Of a stretch of DNA of 64,000 nt, positions 1 to 11,830 are shown one piece after another. The notes beneath the pieces were generated by a model that was given only the letters and a program-made list of their open reading frames with translations, did not search any database and was not told the origin of the DNA. The translations under genes and the position numbers were made by a program. This DNA comes from Rotaria sp. Silwood1 (lineage: Eukaryota; Rotifera; Eurotatoria; Philodinida; Philodinidae): positions 2,342,770 to 2,406,769 of the forward strand of contig CAJNOP010000017.1 of the NCBI GenBank assembly GCA_905250075.1, written 5' to 3'. Position 1 is the stretch's first letter, and each line of letters opens with the position of its first letter.

Positions 1-820
1 TTCTGATTCTTCACGAAAGTACAACAGGTCGAGCTCAAATTTTTACCATCGATAGATTATCGACAATGGTCGAACTTATGTTTGAGAAAAAAATTTTAAA
101 AGCAGATCTTTAGAAATTTCTGAAGAAATGTTCAAAAATCATTTTTCTAGCTAGTACTTACCGTAGTTTTCTAATTAAGAGTTAAAAAATTGATATTTTT
201 TTTAGCCCGATTGAGTAAAGTAAGACAGAGGCCTCTTGTAGCTCGATTGATTTTGTTGCGAAAGTTCCGATTTAACTTGACGTGAAAAAAAGCTTTCTAA
301 TTTTTATTTCATCAGTCAAGTTCAGTATATAATTTTCGAATTGTTAATTAACATAGTATGACAAGCATAAAGAACTGAGCAAATCAAGTCTCACTGAACT
401 TGCTCAGTTCTACTTCTATTTCTCTTCAGATGTAGGTTGAAAACTTGTGTTAGACAGAGATTAATAAGCTAGCTTCTGTTTTCTATATCCCATTACCATG
501 GGTTTTATTAGGCTATACTTTGTAGAAAAAATGACGTAATGCACTTGTTTGAACTTTGACTGCTCGTGGATTGTTTTATAATAGTAGAACATTCGATTAC
601 GCTTCTTATTCTCGAGATCTCAAAAGTTACACATGAGTAACGTGTATTCTAAAACTTAATAAAAAGTCAAGTAGTTATTAAATTTCAATCACATGATATT
701 TTCAGTTGACTTTTTTGAGTATTAACGTCTATATTTTAATCTCTTACGCTCATCTTTTGTAGACTCTTTATTCCCAATTCTAATAATATCATTTTCATGT
801 ACATATTTATTTTCATTTAG

Positions 821-1059
821 ATGGTATTGCACTTCAATCTACTTCGTTAATATCTAAAGATCGATCAACTTATTCCAAACAACGTTTATTTTCTATTGAA
901 CAACAAGAAAAGATTGGTTTAAAAGCAAAACGAATTTTAGATTGGGGTCGAATAGAATATTTGAATGAAAATGGATTTAATGCTCATCTTAAAGTATATG
1001 TATCAAAAAATATTACACTCGAAAATATTGCTTTGATTGCAACATCCATGTCAACTTGA
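821..1059 (+). CDS. TRMT13: tRNA 2'-O-methyltransferase TRM13, last exon (partial)
   Basis: TRM13 2'-O-methylates position 4 in the acceptor stem of certain tRNAs. Only the final exon is visible. A TTTCATTTAG acceptor ends at 820, then an open frame gives 79 codons and a TGA at 1057-1059. The translation holds the family's C-terminal block: FSIEQQEKIGLKAKR, then ILDWGRIEYLNENGF, then KNITLENIALIA. These line up with my memory of the human tail (VEEKKKIG.LCK.LID.GRIQYL..GF and VSLENVLLTA). The catalytic SAM-binding part is not in the window. Bases 3-27 read open, end in CAG before GT and leave one base in the phase this exon needs, so they may be the previous exon; that is unproven. Identity is fairly sure, gene boundaries are not. 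Confidence 0.78.
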
Positions 1060-4000
1060 ATTTATTTGTGTAAAACGAACGATTCGAACTAAGACTTCTC
1101 TGTCAATAAAGAAATCTCTTGTTTCCTGTTTTGGATCAATATCATTATTCGATATTGATATCAATCGAAAGAATATATTCATAAATTGATGATCTTTAAG
1201 ATTCATTATAGATTCAGAAATTACAATACGAATAACTATTGGTTCTGAATGTCAAACGAAGTAAATTGTTTTTGATTCGATCTACTTTATATTGATGGTA
1301 AAACTAAGATTCATGATTAAGAATATCCGATTAGAGCCAATATTCGAATTGTTTTTGAAATGTTTATCAAATGAACAACTAAAACAAAACGTTATTAATT
1401 CTCTTAAAAAGTTATCAGCATCACAAAAAATATTTAAAAAAATGGGTGCTTTTATCAATGCTATGTTAAATTTCGTTTTGCGATACTTATAATTTTTTAA
1501 CGAAAGATCATAGAACATGTGGTAACCTCTTATTTTATTCAGGATTTTGTGCGTTTTAAGAAACTTTCCTCTCATAGTCTTTCAATAAAAGTTTGGTTCA
1601 AGGCGCACTCCAAAATTTTTCGCCAGCTCTTTAAACAACTATTCGACATTTGGTTCTAGTGGTATTTCCTAAAGTATTGTGCTCTTCATGAACAATGCAT
1701 TGGTGCACTTAGTTAAGTCACTTCATAAAAGTCATTTTTGCAATATTTCTGCCTTTATTTAGCATACTTAATATTTCACTGACGCCGTTGAATCCGATTT
1801 CATGTAGTTGATATTTGAGTTTTGAAGAAAGAAAGCAGTAATATGAGTTCAGATATGATGAATATGCTAGATTGAATGTGGTTTCATATGATATTCTGGT
1901 AAAAATAACCGTTGATATCTCACGCAAATGTTATCGACTTGATAAAACTAGATTTCGTAAAAAAAAAATTAGCAGTTTTCATTTGTCTGACATCTTGTTC
2001 CAATAAGGTATATTTATAACGATACAACTTTCGACTACTTTATTGTATTTTATTTTTCATAAATGATATAGAATACAAGTTTGAAATTAATTCATCCAAA
2101 TCAATTCAGTCGATAACGGCCCAACTGAATATAAAACTGCTTTCAATCAACGATAAGTTGATCGATCACTTATCAAGCACAAAACTCTATAGAACTTTAA
2201 ACAAACAAATATAATTGAAATACCCACTAATGAAATTGCGTTCAAGATGTCCTCTATTCATTCGTATGTTCAATGAGAATCAATTTCAATTATGCTAGAA
2301 TAGCATTAAAAATTCTTCCAGTAGCATCTTCAATGATGAAAAATGAGCTTTTGAAATTAATGGCACAAATTGGTTAGTATACGAACTGAAATTGTTAAGT
2401 TTCCTTATGCTCATACTAAATGATTACAGTTTTCCTAGTAAGTGAAGACGATTCATTAGTCTTGTAAAATCATATTTTGAAAGTGTTCTCGTGAAAATTC
2501 AAAACTCATGTAGAAAATGTTGTATTACGAATTTGAAAGAATCGCAAAAATACAACCAAGTACAAAATTCCTAAATATATCTTAGCATTATATTAGAATA
2601 GTTGCATTGAAATTATGGCTCTTAGAAAATCTAGACGAAAAAACTTTTGACGTATCCTATGTAGAACTCTTCGAATTCGTAATACTAAAAATTCGAAGAA
2701 ATACACTTTAACGTAATATCTGTTTCTTAAATTATCTTCATTGGTTGTTATGTGATTATTTATAATATTAAGAATATTGAAATTTACTGTGCTAGATTTA
2801 TCATATTCATATTTCATATTGCAGCAATCTCAAAGATCGATATGATATATTTTATAGTATGCAAAAAAATAAAATAAAACTGACGTACATTTTTAACCAA
2901 TCAACATTTTACTTTTGCACTTCAGTCGACAATAAGTATAGTTACAATACATTCTTTTCATATATGAGGTAACTGTTGTGTCGTTAAAACATCATCTAAT
3001 GTTCAAATGAGACTCATTAAACGGAAGCTTTTTTTTCTCTTTTGATTGATATATATACATATATATTTCTTTTTCTGCTTCTCATGCATGACAAACGATG
3101 CGCATCCCAAGAGAACGAATTATGTGTCACACCTCATACATATTTGTCGAATTACTTAGCCTTTTTGTATGCGTTTATATACAATAGGTTGAACTTATTT
3201 TATGACTATCATACACACACACACAAACGAACTAGGTGTAATTAAAAATCATCACGAAAACAACCATCATTAACAAATAAGCAAGATGTATAATACAAAA
3301 ACAAAAAATATCTGGATTGATTTTTTACTCGTATGACAATTCTATCGAAACTCGATTATTATTCATGATGATGTTCTAATAATTTTCCAAAAGAATAAAA
3401 TTGCTTTTTATCTTGCACACGTAATACATTCCGATAGATAGAAGAAATAAAACAATCAGATCGTTTTGATTCGTTGACTGTTCATCTGTTCCATCAAAAA
3501 AAAAGAAATATATATATATATCTATATACATATATATTGCCAATAATGGACAAGCACTTCCCTATGGAGAAAAATGAATAAATAGACAACTATCATTTGA
3601 TTGATCAAACGGACATGAATGGAAAAGTTTAATAGGGCCATTGAACGGCAACAGCAGTTGAAAAGTGTCGAATCCTTTGCATTTGACCGACAATGAGTGC
3701 ATATTGTAGAAACCAAGCAATTGTGCACATGTGTGAAAAAAACTATAAAAAAAAAATAATGTTAAACGAACAACAGCAAAGAATAAGAAACAGATGAAAG
3801 ACTCATAAAAAAAAAACCCTTTTTATAAATCATCTAAACATTGACAAACAATTGTATTTTATTTTTAGAAATAATTGCTATTTGTTAAAGGTTCTATTTA
3901 AACATGAATCTATTAGTGAAACATTATAATAATGCACTAATATTGTTTAATAACATGATATTTTTATTTTTATGGACGCTATTTTGATCCCTTTATTTTC

Positions 4001-5626
4001 TCTCAATGTTTTTTTTTATTGTACATATATATATATACACCACAAACTTTATCTACATATTGTTCTCAACAATTAGAGATATCATAACATACAATTTTTC
4101 GATTGTATTCAGGTAATATACACAGAGAAGTTTCTAAAGTTTAGTTGTAAGATAATTATATATATATATATATTCTATCATTTGTAAAAGATCTTATATA
4201 ATGAATATAGATATTGATTAACATAAGAACGCATTTTATTAATATTAGTCAAATTAATGTCATCAACATATAAACAAATGAAACAAATATCTTCTGTTAT
4301 TTAAATTATTTTGCTTCAAAACAAATTTGTAATTGCTTCAAATATTAATTCTATACAACAAGTCTCGACAGTAATTTCTCCTATATTGTATTGATATATA
4401 ACAAATTATGAATCTATTGACTTATTTTACCACTCAACTGTTTCATCGACGAGCGAGTAAAAACAATTTAATCTTTGTTAGATTTATGTCATTTTATCTT
4501 TAATAACAGGAATGTTCTAAATGGAAGGAGAGTGACCGCCGCAATTTTGAAAAACTTTCGTTTATCCTCAGTGAAACTGAACAATTTTCTTCATTTTATG
4601 TTGCTCACTAATTCACGCAACCATATTCAACCGCTCCTTATCCATTCTTGGTGACCTTGTGAAACTGTTGTTTAATAGTTACATATTCATGTCTTCATTA
4701 ACAAAATTATATCATTTGTAATGGTCTATACACTTCATCGATCAAAACAAATGCAGTAAGTAATACAGATAGAAGAAACAAGAAAAACGTCGATGACAAC
4801 ATGATCAAACTAAAACAATTGTCGGTTCCATCGATGTCATCAAATTCTCATTAAATAGAACACTTTCTTCATGATCAAGGGATGTGTTTTTTTAGTATTT
4901 ATGGTTCAATAGAACAAATATAAGTGTCAAAATGTAATAACTTGAAAGTCTTTTTCTTTTTTTGTTTTCTTATATACAAAATATTTGATCTTATTACACA
5001 CATATCAATGTGAGAGAGAAAACATCGAGGTTTCTTTTGTTTTTTATGCAAAAAGCCAAGTGACCGACAATTAGATCAATTAACTTTGTCGTCAACATGT
5101 AATGTCAAATGATACTTCAAAAATCTGAATATGTAGAAGAAAAGTAAGTCTCTCTTCAATCAACAATTTTTTCTTTTCAAAGGTAGTTGGATATCAGCAC
5201 ATGTCTATCAATGATAGGATAGTGTGCATATTCTCTATCTACGACATGTAGACTTTCAATGAATAATGATAAGATGAGTAATCGTTCTTTAGGGAAAAAA
5301 AAGGAAGCGAGAGAGTATACAAAATGCCTACCAAAAATAAGAAAGATATTGATTGGTTGAACAGAAAAATTTCTTTTCTCGAATAACGAATGGTTGGAAA
5401 ATATTCATTTACGATTAATACTACTGGAAAGAAAAAGAAACGAACAAAGAAATATTATTTTCATCTAAAAGCACTAAGAATCATTTCAATTGTCATCGTA
5501 ACATCATGTCCATCTTTTTTATTGATATAGCTATTTGAAGTTATTTTTATTGATTCAAACTTTATGTGTGTGAATTTTTTTATGAGCTATATCGTTATAT
5601 AATTTTCGTTATTATCAAAGAAAACA
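1060..5626. other. noncoding stretch between TRM13 and the Hox gene
   Basis: I see no reading frame with coding-like composition or splice structure over 4.5 kb. It is AT-rich with short TA runs (around 3508-3535, 4024-4037 and 4158-4174) and A/T homopolymers. The open frames at 1282-1575 and 1292-1492 lie on opposite strands, overlap each other and match nothing I recognise. The 5' part should hold the TRM13 3' end; the rest is presumably the upstream regulatory region of the Hox gene (inference). Confidence 0.5.
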
Positions 5627-7092
5627 ATGAATCCTTATTTCAGTTTATCATCAACAATAAATAATAATAATAATAATAATCATCCATCAATATTTGAAAC
5701 AGATTATAATCGTGGAAATTTTCGTTTCATAACGAAAGATCCTACACGTATGAATACTTATTCTAATTTAAGTATGATACAAACAGATACATCTCATCAT
5801 CAACAATATCATTTTGAACAACATCAATCAACAAATGATTATTTTTTATCAACACCAAATTGTAGTACATCATCATGGAAACAAACTGAACCAATATCAT
5901 CAACATTTCCTATGTCAGTTACAAATCCAATGCTTTATTATGCACATTCATGGATGAGACCAGGTATTAATAGAAGTTCATTAAGAGAAGAATAGAAAAA
6001 AAATGATTTATTGACAACGTATGGAAAATTTTGACATAAATGTAACACATAGAAATGATTAACATCTGTATCATGATATTGTTTGTTTATGATTATTACA
6101 CTTATGAGAAAACGTTTTCAACAGATCAATCGCTTTTGAATTCGAACTCAACACATAACATAGAGTTCAATGGCGTGTGAAGCATATCAAAAGGATAAGT
6201 GATCGTGAACCCCGTTTGCTCAGAGTTATAGACATTTTACTAAAATTTTAGTCTTAGGCATGGTAATTTCAAACAACTCGAATAATGATAGTTCAACGTG
6301 ACATTTTGTTTATGGACAGGTCAAAATTATTGTCATTCGAGTTGTTGGTATTTATCATGTCTGAAGCTAAAATTCTAGTAAAATATCAGTAACTGTAGCT
6401 AGAAGGTCTAAGAGTAGTTATCATTTTAATGTATTTCATACCTCATTGAACTCTACCTTATGTGTTGAATCGGAATTCAAAAGCAATTGATCAGTTGAAA
6501 AGTTTCTTAAGTCATTCTTTCTTTTTATATAGAAATTAATATTGAACATAAACGTACTCGACAAACTTATACACGTCATCAAACACTTGAATTAGAAAAA
6601 GAGTTTCATTATACGAAGTAAAAAAAAAAAAAAAGAAGAATTTTTCATTGTGTTTTCTTTAAATTTTGTTTTTGTCAATAATAATAATAATAATAGATAT
6701 ATAACACGTCGACGACGGATTGAAATTGCTCATAGTCTTGCATTAACGGAACGACAAATTAAAGTAATAATCAGATCTTTTCCGTATTTCGTATTAATCT
6801 ATTCGTATTTTTTTTATTGTTTAGATTTGGTTTCAAAATCGGTAAGAATTAATTAAGATTTTTTTTTTTTTGTTTTATTTTTTTGTTTTTCATTAGTCGA
6901 ATGAAATGGAAAAAAGAAAATAATTTTAAATCACTCAATGATCCACATGTTAAACTTGAAGCTAATGCAACAAATCATGGTCATAATCATCATCCATGTC
7001 CAACATCAACTAATGATACATCATGGTCATCAGTATCGAATATTAAAAAAGAAAATAGTCATTCATACAACATCAATGAAAATGACGAATGA
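5627..7092 (+). CDS. central-class (Antp/Hox6-8/Lox5-like) Hox protein
   Basis: Hox transcription factors bind DNA in the nucleus to set axial identity. The model joins 5627-5963, 6533-6617, 6697-6763, 6825-6841 and 6897-7092. All sites are GT..AG, all phases agree, and the protein is 233 residues. The homeodomain is residues 118-177, with [16 protein letters not shown] in helix 1, [19 protein letters not shown] in helix 2 and [14 protein letters not shown] in helix 3, including Gln50 and Asn51. These are Antp-class signatures. The N terminus MNPYFSLS resembles the Hox N-terminal motif. A hexapeptide-like HSWMRP sits just before intron 1, the usual Hox position. The tail is Asn/His-rich and acidic. 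Introns split the homeodomain at positions 24, 46 and 52, so exon 4 is only 17 nt. Exact paralogue group is uncertain; there is no clear Lox5 KLTGP motif. Confidence 0.9.
6119..6497. mobile_element. fold-back (MITE-like) element inside Hox intron 1
   Basis: The left arm starting CAACAGATCAATCGCTTTTG matches the reverse complement of the right arm, CAACTGATCAATTGCTTTTG. The match continues for most of the element as an imperfect hairpin, including AACACATAA, AGAGTTCAATG and a TTTTACTA(A/G)AATTTTAG core. It has no coding capacity. It occupies about two thirds of the 569-bp intron 1 (5964-6532). The fold-back in exportin-5 intron 3 shares the TTTACTAGAATTTTAG core, so the two may be related. Confidence 0.75.
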
Positions 7093-7372
7093 ATATTTAA
7101 TTGTCTAAACAAAGACATTTGACTACTAGTCGATCGTAATATAAATGCATGGCTTTTGTTTTCCTTCTTCTTCTTCTTCTTTTTTGGGATTTGTTTGCAA
7201 AAAATCCGTAAATTCTTAATGGATTATCGAAGTTTATTTCATTAAAAGCTTATAACTATACAAAAAAAAATATTTTTTATCTAGAGTTTTGCGGAACTCT
7301 AGTAGAATGACATCTTTGTGTTTGTTTTTCGGTAAACGGAACGTTTAGAAGAACTGTATTTTGATCATACAA
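7093..7372. other. Hox 3' flank, no gene seen
   Basis: This holds the presumed 3' UTR of the Hox gene, with a short CTT-type microsatellite at about 7164-7182 and A-rich patches. Nothing coding is apparent. Confidence 0.5.
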
Positions 7373-7906
7373 GACAACTCTAACGAGGAAAGTCCTGCAA
7401 ATATTCAATTGCTTGTAAGTCAAGGCTATGCACATCATCTAGATCCAAATGAGATATAAATACTCTAAAAAGAGTTTGTACACTTAGTTCATTGATGTCA
7501 AGATATTGCGCTTATACGATCATTTTAAAATGAATGACATGGTAATTGAAAAACTAATTTTCGACTATCGGCTTGAAAATTTGCATAGTAACAGACCTCA
7601 ACGAAAAAAAAGCTTTTCTTATTTCAGGATAGAAGTAAAAATTTTCACAGTAAAATATTCTCGTTAAGAAATGTCTCTATACAAAGTTTAAAGTCGAAAG
7701 TCGAAAACTATTGGTCTGGTTTTTCTAAGTGGATCGTGTCATACATGCATAAAAATAGCGTAAAAATGCAGTATATCTGTAATAATAAACAAAGGGCATA
7801 AAACTCTTTTCAGGGTATTTACAGCTCATTTGAACCTATATAATAGACACTGTGTTGACTCAAAACTTATTGAATGTTTAGAGAAATTTCCTCGTAACTA
7901 GAAGAC
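7373..7906. mobile_element. fold-back (MITE-like) element
   Basis: The left arm (GACAACTCTAACGAGGAAAG, then CAAATGAGATATAAATACTC, then AAAAGAGTTT) pairs with the reverse complement of the right arm (GTCTTCTAGTTACGAGGAAA, then CAAATGAGCTGTAAATACCC, then AAAAGAGTTT). Further matches such as TTTTCGACT and TTTGTATAG/TTTGCATAG run inward, so most of the 534 bp folds on itself. There is no open reading frame. Such structures are typical of non-autonomous DNA transposons with long terminal inverted repeats. Confidence 0.7.
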
Positions 7907-10900
7907 AGAGATCTTCATCTTGATATCACGGTGATGGTAGCGGGAGATTTTTTTTGTGAAGGATATTGTAAAAGTATATGAGTCTGTACGAAATTTCAGT
8001 GTCGACACATGTAATAAGCTGAGACTTGATCAATATTAAAGATCAGTAACAATAGTTCTAGTTCAATACAGTCAAAGTATTGAAAATCGAAACGAATTGT
8101 TTTTTAGAATACTATCGTGATGTGGAAGCGTTAGAGTTTCAGCTCCGATGGACGAGTTAATGCCGAGTGAGTGAGAAATAATTATATCATAGAAAATCTT
8201 TCAGAATAAAATCTGTGGGATTGAAACCAAAGTTTTAACGATGTTTTTTATTAATACTAAATCCGCATCGAGTTAAACCGTTAGACATATTCGTTTATTA
8301 AATTCATATTGTATTGGTACCTGAGAGTAGCTAATTTGTATGTAATGAAAACGAATTATATTTATAAAAAAAAAGAGTTGGATTCAAGTTGTGATGATGT
8401 AAGAGAGTACGGTAAAAATTTCCTTTCAAGTTAGCAATCAATCATTTTTTCATCATAGATAGAGACCATTTAGATCTACTATGAGTAAAAATTCTATTGA
8501 TTTCTCTTTAGTCAGAGTTGAGTTATTCAAACAATAACGACCATTACGAAATTTCAAAAGATACATTTTTTTTCACAATGATGATATTTTAGCATTTCAT
8601 TACGAAACAAGATGACAAACATATAAGTGTTTTATATAAAATTTCCTCAGCTTTTAACAAACTTTCAGAATATCATGCTATTTCTCAACAAGTATAACCG
8701 TATCGAATAAAAAAGTAAAAACTGTATTCGAAAGAAAATTTCGTTCTTTTCTCTAAAATTGCAGTTTGGATCAGAATACAAGCAAAAGCAACTAGACATT
8801 CGTTATTAGTGTCCAATTCTGCACCACTTAACGCAGTCTTCAGTAGAACCCAACGAAAGAAATTTTTATCCAATCAGTCTTCGAGAAAAATCCGACTTAA
8901 AATTTTGATTTATAAAATACTGAATTTTGTTCGGAATTCGACGTCAATTCTAAATGTATGTTTTTTTATGAAAAAAAAACAGTACAAAAGAAAAGCATCG
9001 TAATTTTGAGATATTTTTTCTTTAGATGAGGATAATTCAAAATAGAAAATAAGTCTCATGACATTAGACTTCTTATTCGATAACTAAGTGCTCCCTCTAT
9101 CACCGAAAAAAATCCATAACAATTTGCCTGATTTATAAAGTAATCTTCATATGAAAGCTGATGGGAAGCATAAAAAACTGACCGATATCTACAGCTTTTT
9201 TGAATCATTAACTTTGAAATATTCTCAGTCAGTATCCTGTTTCAATGAAGTTTTTTTTGATAATTTCACGATCACAGTCATCAATGGAGAAGAGATCCAT
9301 GGTGAGACCATCTCAGGTAATGAAGAATTACCTAGATCTCAAGGTTTCCAATTGATTGGAGTACCTTACCGGTGACACCATATAGATATGCAAACCTTTA
9401 TTTATTAATAGAAAAATGGAGATCGATGCATTCAAGTAGTGGAAAGTCAGAAAAGTGTCCAAAAATTCTTTTTTTGGATCCTAGGGGAAAAATAGTATTT
9501 TCATCAGAAATCTTTGCCCTAAGACCTATTAACCTCGATTTGCTGTCTGCGATCAGAGTTTACCGAACTGTATTTGTAGTCAAAATAACAGACAATAGGA
9601 TTGAAATTTATATACTTTTGCCCAGTAGTGAGTTTCCTCGCACCTACCATATTTCTAGAAAATCGATCTGAAAATTTAAAGAACTCTAAAAGTGGATGTA
9701 TTCGATAGAACTTGTCTAATTCTATTTGAAGATGTTATTTTTATTTATAAGCAAGTTTAACTACGAAATTTCATGAAAAATACATATAGTTTGTAAGCAC
9801 TTCATCTTTGTTCGTAGACATCTGTAATTTATATAAAGGTCATACGTTGCAAAAGTAATTTTCATTCTATTGATTAGTATCTGATTGAGAAATTCTTTTT
9901 ACATTAATTCATGTTTATCTCAAGATATATATTAGACTAGCATCGTATAGATATATTTTTGTGCGAGTCACTATCAGAAACATTTCACGTGTGTAGTATA
10001 TTCAAACCTGCTCAAGAAAAGTAACATTGTCATTCCGCCTATTATTGATCGTGTTCTTTGTCATGGTAGGTTTAGCTTTTTTTTACTTTTGAACTCAAAA
10101 ACTCCGCATGTATGAATAGCTGATATAAAAATCTAATCCATCAGTTCTATGTTAATTTGAGCTCAGTTCCATTTTAGTTAGAATAAGCCGTATCATAGAG
10201 AGCACAATTTTGAATTACTATTTTCAGACATATAATCATGTCATCATAATTCAATTTCGTTGCACGTCAAAGAATATCTTATTATAGAAAAGTTTTTAAG
10301 TAGGATTGAATAGAATTACTGTCCTACATTATATGATCAAATTAATGCTGTTGATGTAATGAACGATTTCTAAAAATAAATCATTAAAATAAAAACTTGA
10401 AAACAAGTATTCTTATTCTATTTCTTTCTACGTGTATCATTTTGATCATTAATAATATAGTTCTATCTATGGCAGCATATTACTATCATAGATATTGTAA
10501 ATTATTTTGGATTCATATAAATACACGTAATTTGTTAATCTGTTACATGTCGATTCTGTTGAATCCTTTAAGAGAAACTCAGTAAATTTTCAAAAAAAAT
10601 AAAAATTAATAGATCTGTTGTTTTTTTTATTGATCAATCCATAAAAAACTAATTGTCTAATTAGAATGTAGTTTTGGTAACATTTACAATTGTTGGTAAT
10701 TTTTTTTAATAAGAGGATGACAAATTATATCGATTAATTTCTGTTTTCCTTTTATCTAGTTTTTGGTATTTGTATACAGCTGCACTTTTCTAATATATAC
10801 AGCACTTCTTCTGATTAAATCGTGAATCAAGAAAATATGTTTTTTAAACAAAAGTTACATATCTATAAATTAACTACGTCTACTGATTTTTTGATTAAAA

Positions 10901-11023
10901 TTTCACTTTGAGTGTATATTATTTCGTCTTAATCTATAATACTTCTTCACTTCGATTAACATCTTGTGAAAATGCTCATGTTATCAATAGACTAAATAAC
11001 TATCAAGGATAACGCATTTATAT
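7907..11023. other. intergenic stretch, mostly without recognisable content
   Basis: Apart from the broken reading frame at 9151-9671, I see no gene. An open frame at about 10397-10585 starts at TTG and reads as hydrophobic sequence, but it has no ATG and no splice context. The frames near 8685-9003 look random. Confidence 0.4.
9151..9671 (+). pseudogene. broken or unrecognised reading frame
   Basis: Two open frames follow one another on the same strand. The first runs from an ATG at 9151 to a TGA at 9373-9375 (74 codons). The second is open across the junction and ends at 9669-9671. The second has no ATG near its start. Together they look like one frame of about 170 codons with a single frame change near 9360. 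Composition is somewhat more balanced than the flanks, with coding-like stretches such as LTDIYSFFESLTLKYSQ. I do not recognise the family. It could be a decayed gene or chance. Confidence 0.25.
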
Positions 11024-11591
11024 ACAAAGAGTGTTCCATAAGTAACGATCACATTTGAATTTTTTGTGTGTTTGCTATAGTCAAAAATGGATAGGTATTG
11101 GATATATATATATTTGAAGATTAACATCTAAGCAATTATTCAATAAAAACTGAATTCAATTTGCATTAACTGTAAGAAAGAATCACGTTGGTAAAGATAT
11201 TGCAAAAAAAAATTATCAGATTCATTTTTATCTCTTTTTTTTATAAAGAATTATCAACTCAATATTTTGTGAAAATAAACAAAAGAAAAACTTAAAATTA
11301 GAAAAAGCTGAAATCAAGACATCCAAAACTAACAGAGATATTCATCAAATACTGAGTTGATAATTCTTTACAGAAAAGAAGTAAAAAAATGGCTCAAATA
11401 AATTTCTTTCAATATTTATGTCAACATGAGGCTTTCTTACGGTTGATGGATATTCGATACAATTTTTGTTGAATAGTTGCTTAGATGTTTCTCGTCAAAT
11501 ATGTATATATATCCAATACTTTTTCACCATTGATTATGGTAAAGATACAAAAAATAAAATAAAAATGGGTCGTTACGTATGAAACAGTAGA
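11024..11591. mobile_element. fold-back DNA element with long terminal inverted repeats
   Basis: The left arm (GTTCCATAAGTAACGATCAC from 11033; GTATTGGATATATATATATT; AACATCTAAGCAATTATTCA; AAGAATTATCAACTCAATAT) pairs with the reverse complement of the right arm (GTTTCATACGTAACGACCCA; GTATTGGATATATATACATA; AACATCTAAGCAACTATTCA; AAGAATTATCAACTCAGTAT). Arms of about 240 bp flank a loop of roughly 70-100 bp. There is no transposase frame. TA-flanked ends and length suggest a Tc1/mariner-type MITE (inference). It lies about 240 bp upstream of the secreted-protein gene. Confidence 0.8.
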
Positions 11592-11830
11592 TATATATAA
11601 AGGTTGATAAAATCAAGGAAAATGATATTTGAAAACAAAGAAGGCGGTATCTTCTTCAATTTCACTATTGGCGTCACTGAAAGAGTAATTATACACTTGA
11701 GAAATATGCCTATTAGCGGCATATTAGATCAGATTCATACGTATATATACATTGACAAGTAATTCATTATTTTATAAAATCTTCGGCATTTCTATCTTGT
11801 TTTCACCTAATCTGATCTGAAAGTCAATAG

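Noticed and set aside
1282-1575. Overlapping open frames on both strands (97 and 66 codons)
   Set aside because: They overlap each other in opposite directions, are AT-driven, and lack splice context or any recognisable family.
10397-10585. Hydrophobic frame that resembles a signal peptide
   Set aside because: It starts at TTG, has no ATG and no splice acceptor that would add one in frame.
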